Shown here: positions 1 through 8,657 of the stretch, piece by piece | Layout of the letters: each line of letters starts with the position of its first letter | How positions within the stretch are numbered: position 1 is the stretch's first letter | Origin: Lachnospiraceae bacterium | GTDB lineage: Bacteria > Bacillota > Clostridia > Lachnospirales > Lachnospiraceae | Reading direction: 5' to 3' | Assembly: GCA_028721415.1 (NCBI GenBank) | Contig: JAQYIU010000087.1 | Coordinates: forward strand, 1-64,000 | DNA: 64,000 nt | Notes under the pieces: generated by a model | Told to the model about the DNA's origin: nothing | What the model saw: the letters and a program-made list of their open reading frames with translations, nothing else | Databases searched by the model: none | Position numbers and translations under genes: made by a program

Positions 1-62
1 ATTCGAACCTGCGGCCTCTTGATCCCAAATCAAGCGCTCTAGCCAAGCTGAGCCACACCCCG
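1..62 (-). tRNA. tRNA-Pro (anticodon TGG), 3' part outside window
   Basis: Read on the minus strand, the molecule begins CGGGGTGTGGCTCAGC at position 62. It continues through a D-arm and an anticodon stem CTTGA/TCAAG that encloses the loop TTTGGGA, so the anticodon is TGG, which reads proline CCN codons. A variable loop and the start of the T-arm (GGTTCGAAT) follow, and the gene then runs off the left edge of the window. Only about the first 62 bases are visible. Confidence 0.93.
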
Positions 63-383
63 ACGTTTTCTCATCAGCACTCTCTCGCGCTGACTATTGC
101 ATTATATAACACCTTTATTTAAATGTCAACATCTTTTTTTATTTTTTTGTAATTTTTTAATTATATATTTTTTTTGTACAATTGCAACAAATTCAGACGT
201 CTTCCTCTCAGCGCAAGAATCCCCTTTCCTCCAATGATTGGAGCATCAGGGATGAAAAACAATTTTTTAGTTGTGGGGTAATATTTTCCCTCTGAGATGC
301 TCCTCCGGCAGATGGAAGAGCCGACATAGGAAAATAGCGAGAGCTGCGCTTGATTACACCAGCTCCCGCTTCTCTTTTACAGT
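63..383. other. Intergenic region with tRNA promoter and weak hairpins
   Basis: This gene-free stretch holds the tRNA-Pro leader and promoter, then a very T-rich block (130-180). An imperfect nested hairpin sits near 225-256 (CTCCAA/TTGGAG inside CCCT/AGGG). A second inverted repeat near 336-370 (AGCG-GAGCTG / CAGCTC-CGCT) may end the minus-strand gene that stops at 384. Neither hairpin has a strong T-tract, so terminator function is only a guess. No coding region was seen. Confidence 0.5.
101..129 (-). promoter_or_regulatory. Sigma-A promoter for the tRNA-Pro gene
   Basis: On the minus strand a perfect -35 TTGACA (124-129) and a perfect -10 TATAAT (101-106) are separated by exactly 17 bases. 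The tRNA 5' end lies about 39 bases downstream of the -10, as expected for a stable RNA with a short leader. This is the best consensus promoter in the window. Confidence 0.85.
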
Positions 384-674
384 TTATTCTTCGGCCTCAG
401 CAGCTTTTTCTTCTGTTCCTTTTTCTTCTGCCGGTTCCTCTTCTTCATCATCAAAGAAATCGTCATCAAAATCGTCATCAAAGTCTTCATCTACGTCATC
501 TAAATAATCCGGAGATAAATATTTGTATACTAATGCCGCAATTCCTGCAACTGCCGCAACTGCTCCGATGATTGCAAGAAGCCATAACACTTTTCTTGAT
601 TCTTCATCCTCTTTGCGATTATTCAAAAGATTAGACAGTTTTGCAACTCCGATTAATTCATCAATATTTTTCAT
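384..674 (-). CDS. Small single-pass membrane protein with acidic tail
   Basis: This 96-residue protein of unknown function has a short cytoplasm-type N-terminus with a basic/acidic stretch (NNRKEDEESRK). One hydrophobic segment follows at about residues 28-50. The rest is an extremely acidic tail made almost entirely of Asp and Glu, with some Ala. A clear ribosome binding site (AAGGAGGAATG) precedes the ATG. It lies between pcrA and tRNA-Pro on the same strand and has its own promoter. The topology is inferred from hydropathy only, and no catalytic motif was seen. Confidence 0.8.
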   Translation of the reverse strand: MKNIDELIGVAKLSNLLNNRKEDEESRKVLWLLAIIGAVAAVAGIAALVYKYLSPDYLDDVDEDFDDDFDDDFFDDEEEEPAEEKGTEEKAAEAEE

Positions 675-702
675 GGCAACATTCCTCCTTACCTTTTTTT
701 AT

Positions 703-732
703 AGTATATCACGAGTAGTACTTCTTTACCAA
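703..732 (-). promoter_or_regulatory. Probable promoter of the small acidic membrane protein
   Basis: The minus strand reads TTGGTA (727-732), an 18-base spacer, then TATACT (703-708), about 29 bases before the start codon at 674. The -10 is a near-consensus match and the -35 matches four of six positions. Confidence 0.5.
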
Positions 733-806
733 TAAAATTTCAAATAGATTTCTGATTTTATTTTTGTCAAACCACTTTCATTTCAGGAACATCCTGTTTG
801 TAGTGA

Positions 807-3020
807 TTACAGTTTTTTCAATTTTGCAAAAGACGCAAACATTTTTTTTCGGCCCACTCTGTCAAAATCTACTGCCACTTCAAAATCTCTGCCTCCCTGC
901 ACAATTTCACAAACAGTTCCGGCTCCAAATTTAATATGTTTTACTCTATCCCCAACTTCATAATCCAGACTGGTGACAGGTTTTACTTTAAATTGATCCA
1001 ACTGATACGGCTTTTCCTTCAGGATTTTTCGATCGGACCTGGCAAAAATCTCTCTCTCTTCTTTTTTCTTATTGAACTGCGATCCATTTGAAATGTCAAT
1101 ATATGCATCAGGAATCTCATCAATAAACCTGGATACACGATTATACTGACTCTGCCCATGCACCATACGTCGTCTTGCTGCACTTAAATATAATCTTTCT
1201 TTTGCCCTTGTAATACCAACATAACAAAGTCGTCTTTCCTCTTCCAGCTCCATCTCGTCACCGGACATCATGGCTCCGTATCCCGGAAAAACTCCTTCTT
1301 CCATCCCGCCAAGAAACACATTGGCAAATTCCAGACCTTTGGCATTATGCAGGGTCATCAGCAGGACTTTGTTGCTATCTGATTCCAGATTATCAATTCC
1401 AGCATTCAGGGTATACATATCCTTTTCTGCAAGGAAATCTGTCAGATTCGGTTCTTCCTGATTCTCTTCATAATAAATAATATCATTAAAAAGTTCATCG
1501 ATATCTTCCAGACGGCTTCTAGCCTCATCCGTTCCTTCTTTTTCAAGATCGATTTTATACCCCGTCACATCGATAATATAGGAAAGCAATTCACTGATGT
1601 CATTGTCCATGGCATACTCCCGGAAATCCCGGATCATATCACCAAATTGTTTGATTTTGGATGCGGAACGTCCAAGTTCCGGTATTCTGTCTGCCTGAAA
1701 AACTGCTTCCAGAAAACTTATCTGATGAATAATTGCATAGGTCTGAATCCGGTCTACCGATGTCTGCCCGATTCCCCTTTTTGGTACGTTGATGATTCGT
1801 TTCACAGAAATGTCATCCATTCCACTGTCAACAACTTTCAGATAGCTCATCAGATCCTTAATTTCTTTTCGGTCATAGAAACTGATACCACGAACAATGG
1901 CATACGGAATCCCTCTCTGTTTTAATTTTTCTTCAAAAATACGGGACTGTGCATTCGTTCGATACAAAATCGCCATATCTTCATAAGGAATCCCTCGCAT
2001 GTTCAGAAAATTAATTCGTGAAACCACACCTTCCGCTTCTTCATATTCGGTATCATACTGATTAAAATGTACCAGCTCCCCCTGAACATTTTCTGTCCAA
2101 AGTTTTTTATATTTTCTTCCTTTATTATTTACAATCACTCCATTGGCAGCATCCAGAATATTTTTTGTCGACCGGTAATTCTGCTCCAGGCGAATCACTC
2201 TTGCATCCGGAAATATTTTTTCAAAATTGAGAATATTATAAATATTTGCTCCACGGAATTTATAAATGGACTGATCATCATCTCCCACCACGCAGAGATT
2301 GCGATATTTTCGTGCCAGAAGGCTGACAAAAAGGAATTGTACCGTGTTGGTATCCTGATATTCATCCACCATAATATAACGGAATCGATCCTGATAGTAT
2401 TCCAGAATATCCGGATTGGTCTGGAACAATTCGACTGTTTTAACCAGAAGATCATCAAAATCCAGAGCATTATTATCCCGAAGACGTTTCTGATATTGTT
2501 CATAAATCTCACTGATTTTTTGTCTGCGATAATCATCCGCATTTTCATTTCTATAATCCAGTGGGGATTTACACTCGTCTTTTGCTGCTGAAATTTCTGA
2601 CAGAACTGATTTTTCCGAAAATTGTTTCGTGTCAATCTTCATGGATTTCATCACTTCTTTCATCAGTGATTTCTGATCATTAGCATCATAAATCGTAAAG
2701 TTCCGATCATATCCAATCAAATCAATATGTCTCCGCAGAATACGACTGCAGGTTGCATGAAATGTACTGATCCATAAGTCCTCCGATCCGACACCAACCA
2801 GATTGCAGGCTCTCTCTCTCATCTCTTCTGCGGCTTTGTTTGTAAATGTAATGGCAAGAATATTCCATGGATTCACACCCACTTCTTCAATTAAATACGC
2901 GATTCGATGCGTCAGGGAACGAGTCTTTCCGGTTCCCGCTCCTGCCAACATTAAAAGAGGGCCTTCTGTACATAAGACAGCTTCCCTCTGTTCATTATTT
3001 AGCGAATCATAAATACTCAT
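807..3020 (-). CDS. pcrA: ATP-dependent DNA helicase PcrA (UvrD/Rep family)
   Basis: A superfamily 1A 3'-5' DNA helicase used in repair and plasmid/rolling-circle replication. Walker A AGAGTGKT lies at residues 26-33 and motif II VDEYQDTN at about 218-225. The later helicase motifs (GDDDQSIYKFRGA, LEQNYRS, TLHNAKGLEF, YVGITRAKE) follow in order. The C-terminus carries the PcrA tail (VGDRVKHIKFGAGTV), which binds RNA polymerase in relatives. The reading frame stays open for 69 more codons upstream. The start at 3020 (MSIYDSLNNEQ) was chosen because it has an AGGAAG ribosome site and matches the family N-terminus, giving 737 residues. A YerC-like regulator gene lies nearby, as in Bacillus. Confidence 0.96.
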   Translation of the reverse strand: MSIYDSLNNEQREAVLCTEGPLLMLAGAGTGKTRSLTHRIAYLIEEVGVNPWNILAITFTNKAAEEMRERACNLVGVGSEDLWISTFHATCSRILRRHIDLIGYDRNFTIYDANDQKSLMKEVMKSMKIDTKQFSEKSVLSEISAAKDECKSPLDYRNENADDYRRQKISEIYEQYQKRLRDNNALDFDDLLVKTVELFQTNPDILEYYQDRFRYIMVDEYQDTNTVQFLFVSLLARKYRNLCVVGDDDQSIYKFRGANIYNILNFEKIFPDARVIRLEQNYRSTKNILDAANGVIVNNKGRKYKKLWTENVQGELVHFNQYDTEYEEAEGVVSRINFLNMRGIPYEDMAILYRTNAQSRIFEEKLKQRGIPYAIVRGISFYDRKEIKDLMSYLKVVDSGMDDISVKRIINVPKRGIGQTSVDRIQTYAIIHQISFLEAVFQADRIPELGRSASKIKQFGDMIRDFREYAMDNDISELLSYIIDVTGYKIDLEKEGTDEARSRLEDIDELFNDIIYYEENQEEPNLTDFLAEKDMYTLNAGIDNLESDSNKVLLMTLHNAKGLEFANVFLGGMEEGVFPGYGAMMSGDEMELEEERRLCYVGITRAKERLYLSAARRRMVHGQSQYNRVSRFIDEIPDAYIDISNGSQFNKKKEEREIFARSDRKILKEKPYQLDQFKVKPVTSLDYEVGDRVKHIKFGAGTVCEIVQGGRDFEVAVDFDRVGRKKMFASFAKLKKL

Positions 3021-3286
3021 ATCACTCTTCCTGTCTTCCCTTTCTCTCTGACAATCGTCAGAACATACTGTGATTTCTCCCGGCAAAACCCGAACATAAA
3101 TTCGGTTATTTTTCTCATAATGTTTTATTATACAATACATCCCCCTCCTTGTCACCCATTTTCCCTGACTATCAGGAAAACTATAAAATGTACGATGATA
3201 AACTTTTCTAACATTTTTCCTTGTCATCTAGTAATAAAAACAATATAATATAGATATTATGAACCGATAAATGTGGAGGTGCAATT

Positions 3287-3913
3287 TTGAGTAAAGACAC
3301 AACAGAATGGATTCATTCCATGCTTCAGACAATTTCCATTCCTTCCGAAGATATTCCAAATATTGAATTATATATGGATCAGATTACTACTTTCATGGAT
3401 ACAAGGCTGGCAGAATCAAAACGTTATCCAGATGATAAAATCATCACCAAAACAATGGTGAATAACTATACTAAAAACCATCTGCTGCCCCCATCTGTGA
3501 AGAAAAAATATTCCAGAGAGCATATTTTTCTTCTGATCATGATTTATCATTTAAAAAATATGTTGTCTATTTCTGATATTCAAAGTTTGTTGGAACCGCT
3601 GTCCGAACATTATTTTCCTGAAAATAAGGAAAGTGGATTATCACTTAAAGATATATACGATAAGATTCTATCTCAAACGGAATCGAAACACGCTTTGATT
3701 GAAGAAGAGATACAAAAAGATTACGAAAACTCACGGGATTCTTTTACCGATTTTCCTCTTTCTGCATCGGAGGCAGAGTATCTGGATGATTTCTCTTTTA
3801 TTTATGGATTATGTTACGATATTTATGTAAGAAAACAAATGATTGAGAGAATCATTGACTATCATCGGGACCATAAGGCTCCTGCCAATGATAAAAAATC
3901 GAAAAAGAAATAA
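3287..3913 (+). CDS. DUF1836 domain-containing protein
   Basis: This 208-residue protein resembles the DUF1836 family, which is thought to be regulatory. The N-terminal two thirds has helix-turn-helix-like character (ITKTMVNNYTKNHLLPPS..KKYSREHIFLLIMIYHLK), similar to the MerR-like recognition helices of the family. The C-terminus is highly basic (DKKSKKK). The start is TTG, with GGAGG at 3275-3279 giving good spacing. It is transcribed divergently from pcrA and ends at a strong terminator. DNA binding is inferred, and the target is unknown. Confidence 0.8.
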   Translation: MSKDTTEWIHSMLQTISIPSEDIPNIELYMDQITTFMDTRLAESKRYPDDKIITKTMVNNYTKNHLLPPSVKKKYSREHIFLLIMIYHLKNMLSISDIQSLLEPLSEHYFPENKESGLSLKDIYDKILSQTESKHALIEEEIQKDYENSRDSFTDFPLSASEAEYLDDFSFIYGLCYDIYVRKQMIERIIDYHRDHKAPANDKKSKKK

Positions 3914-3941
3914 GCCGGCTGCAAAACACAGTCGGCCTTTT
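3914..3941 (+). terminator. Rho-independent terminator after the DUF1836 gene
   Basis: An 8-bp stem (GCCGGCTG with CAGTCGGC, one G-T pair) begins directly after the stop codon, has a short A-rich loop and runs into TTTTC. Confidence 0.85.
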
Positions 3942-3960
3942 CATAGCATCATCGAGGCGC

Positions 3961-4281
3961 TTATTTCACTGATAAATCAGTGGAAGAGTTCCTTTTTGAT
4001 TTTAATCGGTCGATAACCAGATCATAGCCATCCGTCCCATAATTTAGACAGCGATTCACGCGACTGATGGTCGCCGTGGAAGCTCCTGTCGCTTCCGCCA
4101 CCTCATTATACGTCCGATGTTCTTTGAGCATATTTGCCACTTCGAATCTCTGTCCCAGAGATACCAGTTCATTTACGGTACATAGATCTTCAAAAAAGGC
4201 ATAGCACTCTTCTACGGATTCCAGACACATAATTCCTTCCAGCAGCCTTTTGATTTCTGGTGTATGTACATTTTTTCCCAT
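3961..4281 (-). CDS. YerC/YecD-type TrpR-like transcriptional regulator
   Basis: This 106-residue protein belongs to the TrpR-like YerC family. The core (ELVSLGQRFEVANML...TYNEVAEATGASTATISRVNRCL) is the Trp-repressor-type helix-turn-helix, with the second helix GASTATISRVNR at about residues 66-77. The N-terminal helix is typical of the family dimer interface. In Bacillus the family member lies beside pcrA, as it does here, although a DUF1836 gene on the other strand lies between them. The ligand and target genes of the family are not known to me. The ribosome site GAGGGAGAG supports the start. Confidence 0.85.
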   Translation of the reverse strand: MGKNVHTPEIKRLLEGIMCLESVEECYAFFEDLCTVNELVSLGQRFEVANMLKEHRTYNEVAEATGASTATISRVNRCLNYGTDGYDLVIDRLKSKRNSSTDLSVK

Positions 4282-4347
4282 ATATAACTCTCCCTCTTTC
4301 TATTATTTTCACTAAAACATATGATAAAGATACACTCTTCTTATCCT

Positions 4348-5070
4348 TTATAAAATGTTCTTTTGATTAATGTATTCTTTAAATACCGCAACAGAACGAT
4401 TCACAATCAGTTCTTCCGGAAAATTCACTTCTTTTATCACCTGACTGGAAAAATCTCTTCGTCCTACATCTGCAAATACATGAGAATCACTGTTCATAAC
4501 CACCGGCTGTTCATATTCTTTACAAAGTTCAAGCATCTTTATAATATTATCATGGGTATTTTTTCTGGCTCCCATAGGATTGAGAGAATTATTGTTGACC
4601 TCCAGTAAAGTGTTGGTCTCTTTTGCCGCTTCCACGATTGGTTCATACTCCAGCGGATATATGCCGTCATCCGGATGTCCGATGATATCAACCATCGGAT
4701 TATGAATCGCTCCAAGAATCGCATTAGTATTTTCTTTTTTGGTTCCCGGCAAAATACACAGACTGTGAAGACTGGCAATCTTCAGATCCAATTGTCTTAA
4801 CGAATGCATATCCAGATCCACATGTCCGTCATAATCCAGAATATTTAATTCCACTCCAAGCATCAGTTCCACACCGCACATAGTTCTTGGAACCACCTTA
4901 AGATTATGAAAATAAATATTATTACAGCTTCCAGGCATCATCGGTGCATGTTCTGTGATTCCCAGCAGTTTCAGTCCCTTATCAAAAGCGGCTTTTGCCA
5001 TCTCCATCATAGAGTTATAGGCATGACCACTGGCAATCGTATGCGTATGCACATCAAGTAAATATTCCAT
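4348..5070 (-). CDS. PHP domain phosphoesterase (YcdX-like)
   Basis: A 240-residue metal-dependent hydrolase of the polymerase-and-histidinol-phosphatase superfamily. Metal-binding motifs appear in the usual order: DVHTHT at residues 6-11, TEHAP at about 40, a GVELNI strand, ASLHS at about 100, IGHPDD in the middle and NSDSH near the C-terminus. The length and motif order match the YcdX group of trinuclear-metal phosphatases. It is preceded by AGAAGGA and an AT-rich leader. The natural substrate cannot be told from sequence. Confidence 0.88.
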   Translation of the reverse strand: MEYLLDVHTHTIASGHAYNSMMEMAKAAFDKGLKLLGITEHAPMMPGSCNNIYFHNLKVVPRTMCGVELMLGVELNILDYDGHVDLDMHSLRQLDLKIASLHSLCILPGTKKENTNAILGAIHNPMVDIIGHPDDGIYPLEYEPIVEAAKETNTLLEVNNNSLNPMGARKNTHDNIIKMLELCKEYEQPVVMNSDSHVFADVGRRDFSSQVIKEVNFPEELIVNRSVAVFKEYINQKNIL

Positions 5071-5247
5071 CTATATTCCTTCTTTCTTTATTCTGTTAAA
5101 ATTTATCGTATGGTATATTATGATATCATTTGTTTATCACTGTAACACAATATAACTTTAATAGTATATCATAAATATGTTTTATTTTACAGTTCCTTTC
5201 AAAAAAAGATATATTGGTCTTTTTCTCCCTGATTTTTCTGATCAATC

Positions 5248-6195
5248 TCAGGACAGTTCCCGAAACGTTTTTTCAAGTGTTTCACAGGACAGATGCAATC
5301 TCTGCTTTTCTTCCGCCCCCAGATTTAATTCAATGATTCTTCCAATCCCACGTCGATTTACCACACATGGAATTCCGATAAAAACCTCTTTTTCTCCGTA
5401 TTCTCCCTGTAGAAGAGCAGATACGGTAATCACACTGTGTTCATTTCCAAAGATTGCTTTCGTAATTCGGGCCATGGCCATACCGATGCCATAATACGTT
5501 GCTTTCTTCGCTTCAATAATCCGATAAGCAGCCATTCTGACTTCTTCTTCTACTTCCAGAAGTTCCTGAAAATGACACCCTTCGGTTTCACTGCAGAGAT
5601 CAAAAATCAGTTTAGTTGACATCATCGCCTGACTCCATGGAACGAATTCACTGTCTCCATGTTCTCCCATCACATAAGCATGCATATTCCGGGGATCAAT
5701 CTGAAATTTTTCTCCAAGCAGATAACGAAGTCTGGCTGTATCCAGAGCAGTTCCGGTACCAATCACACGCTCCGGTGGGAATCCACTGATTTCATATACA
5801 ATTTTTGCCATGATATCTACCGGATTTGTGGCAACCAGAAAAATTCCCTGAAAACCATTTTCCAAAATTGGCGTCAAAATTGACTGAAATATTTTCCGGT
5901 TTTCTTTCAATAATTCCAGACGTGTCTGTCCTTCTTTCTGAGGGAGTCCTGCGGTAAGTACCACCAAATCTGCATCTTTACAGTCTGCATACTTTCCGGC
6001 ATAGATTTCCATATTTCCTCCACTGAAAGCAACTCCATGGTTCAAATCCATGGCTTCTCCTTCTGCTTTTTTCTGATTAATATCAATAAGCACCAGCTCA
6101 TCGCATAAATTTTGATTGAGGAGAGCAAAGGCATAACTCATTCCAACCATTCCTGTCCCCACTAACACTATTTTTCTTCGATCTGTTCCTTGCAT
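5248..6195 (-). CDS. ldh: L-lactate dehydrogenase
   Basis: A 315-residue NAD-dependent L-lactate dehydrogenase that reduces pyruvate to lactate in fermentation. The Rossmann glycine motif GTGMVG is at residues 13-18, the NAD-binding TAGLPQKEGQTR loop with substrate arginine at about 81-92, and TNPVD at about 123-127. The catalytic histidine H179 is in GEHGDSE. Length and motif order are those of a complete enzyme. The start has an excellent AGGAGGT site. It appears to be a single-gene unit, separated from the upstream minus-strand genes by a strong terminator at 6267-6318. Confidence 0.94.
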   Translation of the reverse strand: MQGTDRRKIVLVGTGMVGMSYAFALLNQNLCDELVLIDINQKKAEGEAMDLNHGVAFSGGNMEIYAGKYADCKDADLVVLTAGLPQKEGQTRLELLKENRKIFQSILTPILENGFQGIFLVATNPVDIMAKIVYEISGFPPERVIGTGTALDTARLRYLLGEKFQIDPRNMHAYVMGEHGDSEFVPWSQAMMSTKLIFDLCSETEGCHFQELLEVEEEVRMAAYRIIEAKKATYYGIGMAMARITKAIFGNEHSVITVSALLQGEYGEKEVFIGIPCVVNRRGIGRIIELNLGAEEKQRLHLSCETLEKTFRELS

Positions 6196-6266
6196 GAAAT
6201 GAACCTCCTTTTACAGAGGTATTATCTGTTTTTCTCAACATTTTATGCATTTTTAATGACATAATA

Positions 6267-6318
6267 TAAAAAGAGTCAGAGAATGTGTTATCCTCTTTCA
6301 AGGTCACACTCTCTGACT
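6267..6318 (-). terminator. Terminator of the pdxY-radical SAM transcript
   Basis: A 14-bp stem pairs 6274-6287 (AGTCAGAGAATGTG) with 6305-6318 (CACACTCTCTGACT) through one G-T pair and a 17-base loop. On the minus strand it is followed by CTTTTTATATT, so it ends transcription coming from 6382 before ldh begins. Confidence 0.85.
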
Positions 6319-6381
6319 TACTATTGTCTTATAATCGGATATTATAGTGATATATCATAGAACAGATTTGTTCTCATCACA

Positions 6382-7050
6382 TTAATTGGCCTCATAAGGA
6401 CGTACCCGCAGGAAGAGTCCGTTATCATCACAGACTTTCTGACAGGCAGCTACTTCCTCTTCTCCGATAATATCTACCACTGTCATGACCACATTCGGTA
6501 CGTATTTCTGACAGTCTTTTGCAAAGGCAAGCATCGCATCATAGGATCTTAAACCAAAACGATTGCGGGTCACATCCAGATATTTCTGGGCATCGGAAGA
6601 GTTAAGACTTATGGAAACGGTATCCACGAGTCCCTCAAATTTAACTGCCGTTGATTCCTCAAACACCAGATCAGATAATCCGTTGGTATTAACACGAATC
6701 GGAATCTGTGGATGTTTCTCTTTCAACCATGCTGCAATCGACGTGAGGTCATCAAATCGCATGGTCGGCTCACCAAATCCACAGAAAATAATCTCTGCAA
6801 CACCGGACCAATCGTATCTCATAAATTCATTTTCTACCTCTTCCACCGTCGGTTCCTCTTTTAGCCAAAGGCTGTTATGTTCATTAAATTCCTTTAAACT
6901 TCTCAGACAAAAAGTACAGGAACAGGAACAACGATTGGTCAGATTAATATATATTTTATTCGGGAAACCATTCTCTCCCAGATCGGATAAGTCCTTTTTA
7001 AAATCTTCTAAATTATAATACACACCATTTTTTACTGTATATAAGATCAT
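6382..7050 (-). CDS. TatD-associated radical SAM protein
   Basis: A 222-residue radical SAM enzyme. The cluster-binding motif CSCSCTFC (CX3CX2C) lies at about residues 42-49. The SAM-binding GFGEPT follows at about 91-96, and RVNTNGL at about 118-124. Length and motif spacing match the family named TatD-linked rSAM (TIGR04038), whose members usually neighbour a TatD nuclease. Here the partner is a pyridoxamine kinase gene that ends 2 bases before its start, so the two are almost certainly co-transcribed. The reaction is unknown. The family has a short C-terminus with no SPASM cluster domain. Confidence 0.85.
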   Translation of the reverse strand: MILYTVKNGVYYNLEDFKKDLSDLGENGFPNKIYINLTNRCSCSCTFCLRSLKEFNEHNSLWLKEEPTVEEVENEFMRYDWSGVAEIIFCGFGEPTMRFDDLTSIAAWLKEKHPQIPIRVNTNGLSDLVFEESTAVKFEGLVDTVSISLNSSDAQKYLDVTRNRFGLRSYDAMLAFAKDCQKYVPNVVMTVVDIIGEEEVAACQKVCDDNGLFLRVRPYEAN

Positions 7051-7052
7051 AT

Positions 7053-7874
7053 CTATAACTCCTTTAAATATTCTTCAAAACAGATACCATAATTCCATGG
7101 TAAATCCTGCCTTACCGTATATGCAATGGCTTTATCAAGAAATTCAATGGCTCTTCGAACCGCTTTTTCAAAATCATCTCCCTGGATAAGAGCTCCTGTC
7201 ACGATAGACGAGAACACATCTCCCGTTCCGGACCGGTCTCCTCCAATCTTTCTTGTTGCAATCAGTTTTGAAATACGATTCTTTTCATATACATAATTGA
7301 AAATCTTATCCCCCTGTTGCAGACCGGTGATTACGATCTTATCCGGCCCTTTTTCTGAAAGAGCTTCAGAAATCTCCTGCAGAGAAGGCTCGGAAAAATC
7401 CACCCTATGATAATCCAGATCAAGAATCCGGCAGGCCTCTGTCAGATTCGGAGTAAGTACATTCGCATAAGGAACCAGTCTTTTCATCTCCTGACATAGT
7501 TCATCGGTATAAGAAGAATACAACTTTCCATAGTCTCCCATCACCGGATCAACCACGACCAGTGTATCTTCTTTTTTAAATCGTTCAAAAAAATCAACCA
7601 CCAGATCAATCTGTTCTTTGGATCCAATAAATCCGGTACTGATTCCATCAAAGTGAATTCCTGTTTCCTCCCAGCTTTGGATATACCTCTCCATGTAAGG
7701 GGTAAAATCCTGAAGAAAATAATTCGGAAATCCCGTATGAACAGAAAGGATTGCTGTCGGAACAACGCAACACTGTATTTTCATTGCGGAAATAATCGGC
7801 TGTGCCACTGCCGCAGAACATCTTCCAAAGCCGGTCACATCATTGATTACCGCCACACGTTTTTGTCTTTTCAT
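7053..7874 (-). CDS. pdxY: Pyridoxamine/pyridoxal kinase (PfkB/ribokinase superfamily)
   Basis: This protein phosphorylates pyridoxal or pyridoxamine in B6 vitamer salvage. N-terminal VAVINDVTGFGRCS is the substrate-binding strand-turn of this family. DPVMGDYGKLYSSY at about residues 110-123 and the ATP/anion hole GGDRSGTGDVFSS at about 214-226, with the catalytic Asp, complete the fold. The start at 7874 (MKRQKRV) is preferred over the ATG four codons earlier, because that upstream ATG overlaps the GGAG ribosome site of the later one. The gene is 273 residues long, and the radical SAM gene follows 2 bases later. Confidence 0.87.
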   Translation of the reverse strand: MKRQKRVAVINDVTGFGRCSAAVAQPIISAMKIQCCVVPTAILSVHTGFPNYFLQDFTPYMERYIQSWEETGIHFDGISTGFIGSKEQIDLVVDFFERFKKEDTLVVVDPVMGDYGKLYSSYTDELCQEMKRLVPYANVLTPNLTEACRILDLDYHRVDFSEPSLQEISEALSEKGPDKIVITGLQQGDKIFNYVYEKNRISKLIATRKIGGDRSGTGDVFSSIVTGALIQGDDFEKAVRRAIEFLDKAIAYTVRQDLPWNYGICFEEYLKEL

Positions 7875-7987
7875 AAAAATCTCCATTCCATCAAAAAATT
7901 AACGAAGCTATCATACCACAAACCTGTTTTTTCGGATATGACCAATCTAATTTATTTTCTGATGCCACGTATTATTATCCTACATTT

Positions 7988-8482
7988 TTATAAAGAATAA
8001 AAATGTGGTTTTATTTCCCCATCTTCACAAAATTCCAGAACCAGAAAGGTCGGACAAGGTGGATTCTGCCTTGGCAACGCGATGCTTCCCGGATTAAAGA
8101 CTGTTACTCCTTCTTCCTCATAAATATGATAGGCCGGACAATGGGTATGTCCGTAAAAAACAATATCTGCTCCCATCTCCTGGGCATGTTCTACCAGCTC
8201 ATCTTCTCCCCAGTTTACCCCACAATGATGTCCATGGGTCACGAGACAGACATGTCCCTCAAACTCAAAAAGATCTTCCCTGTCGGCGGTAAAATCATAA
8301 TCACAGTTTCCTTCCGCCAGATATACCGGACAATCCACCAGTCCACGCACCTCATCCGCAGCAAATTCAGAATCCCCACAATGAACCATCACATCGAACT
8401 GTCCCTTAAATTCTTCCAGGACTATATTTAAATTTGAAATATTTCCATGATTATCACTGATGACCAATATATTTTTTGCCAT
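7988..8482 (-). CDS. YfcE/MJ0936-type metallophosphoesterase
   Basis: A 164-residue calcineurin-like phosphodiesterase. Dimetal motifs occur in order: ISDNHGN near residue 7, VHCGDSE at about 38, AEGNCDY at about 56, THGHHCG at about 77 and YGHTHCP at about 105. A C-terminal NPGSIALPRQ loop is typical of the YfcE family. The start at 8482 (MAKNILVISDNHG) is chosen over longer upstream readings because it places the first metal motif at the family-typical position and AAAGGAAG lies upstream. It is transcribed divergently from glutamate racemase. Its physiological phosphodiester substrate is not known. Confidence 0.87.
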   Translation of the reverse strand: MAKNILVISDNHGNISNLNIVLEEFKGQFDVMVHCGDSEFAADEVRGLVDCPVYLAEGNCDYDFTADREDLFEFEGHVCLVTHGHHCGVNWGEDELVEHAQEMGADIVFYGHTHCPAYHIYEEEGVTVFNPGSIALPRQNPPCPTFLVLEFCEDGEIKPHFYSL

Positions 8483-8657
8483 TTTCCATCGGCTTCCTTT
8501 CTTTTTCATTTTTCTCTCATTTATACTGAATCTATTGGAAAACCTATCAGGCCTCCAACAATTCAGGCCATATTTCTCTATATTATATCTGATTATACTT
8601 GATTTCAACAAAAAAAGAAACTATACTATTAAAAACACACATTTTTGGGAGGATATT

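Noticed and set aside
780-806. CAGGA-TGT-TCCTG hairpin after pcrA as a terminator.
   Set aside because: The stem is only 5 bp and no run of T follows on the minus strand.
2067-2591. A 174-codon open frame on the plus strand opposite pcrA.
   Set aside because: It lies wholly inside the helicase motifs of pcrA, has no ribosome site and shows an antisense-like composition rich in Ile, Phe, Ser.
3021-3227. An N-terminal extension of 69 codons on pcrA.
   Set aside because: The family N-terminus and an AGGAAG site fit the start at 3020. The extension looks like untranslated leader with basic, Tyr/Arg-rich content.
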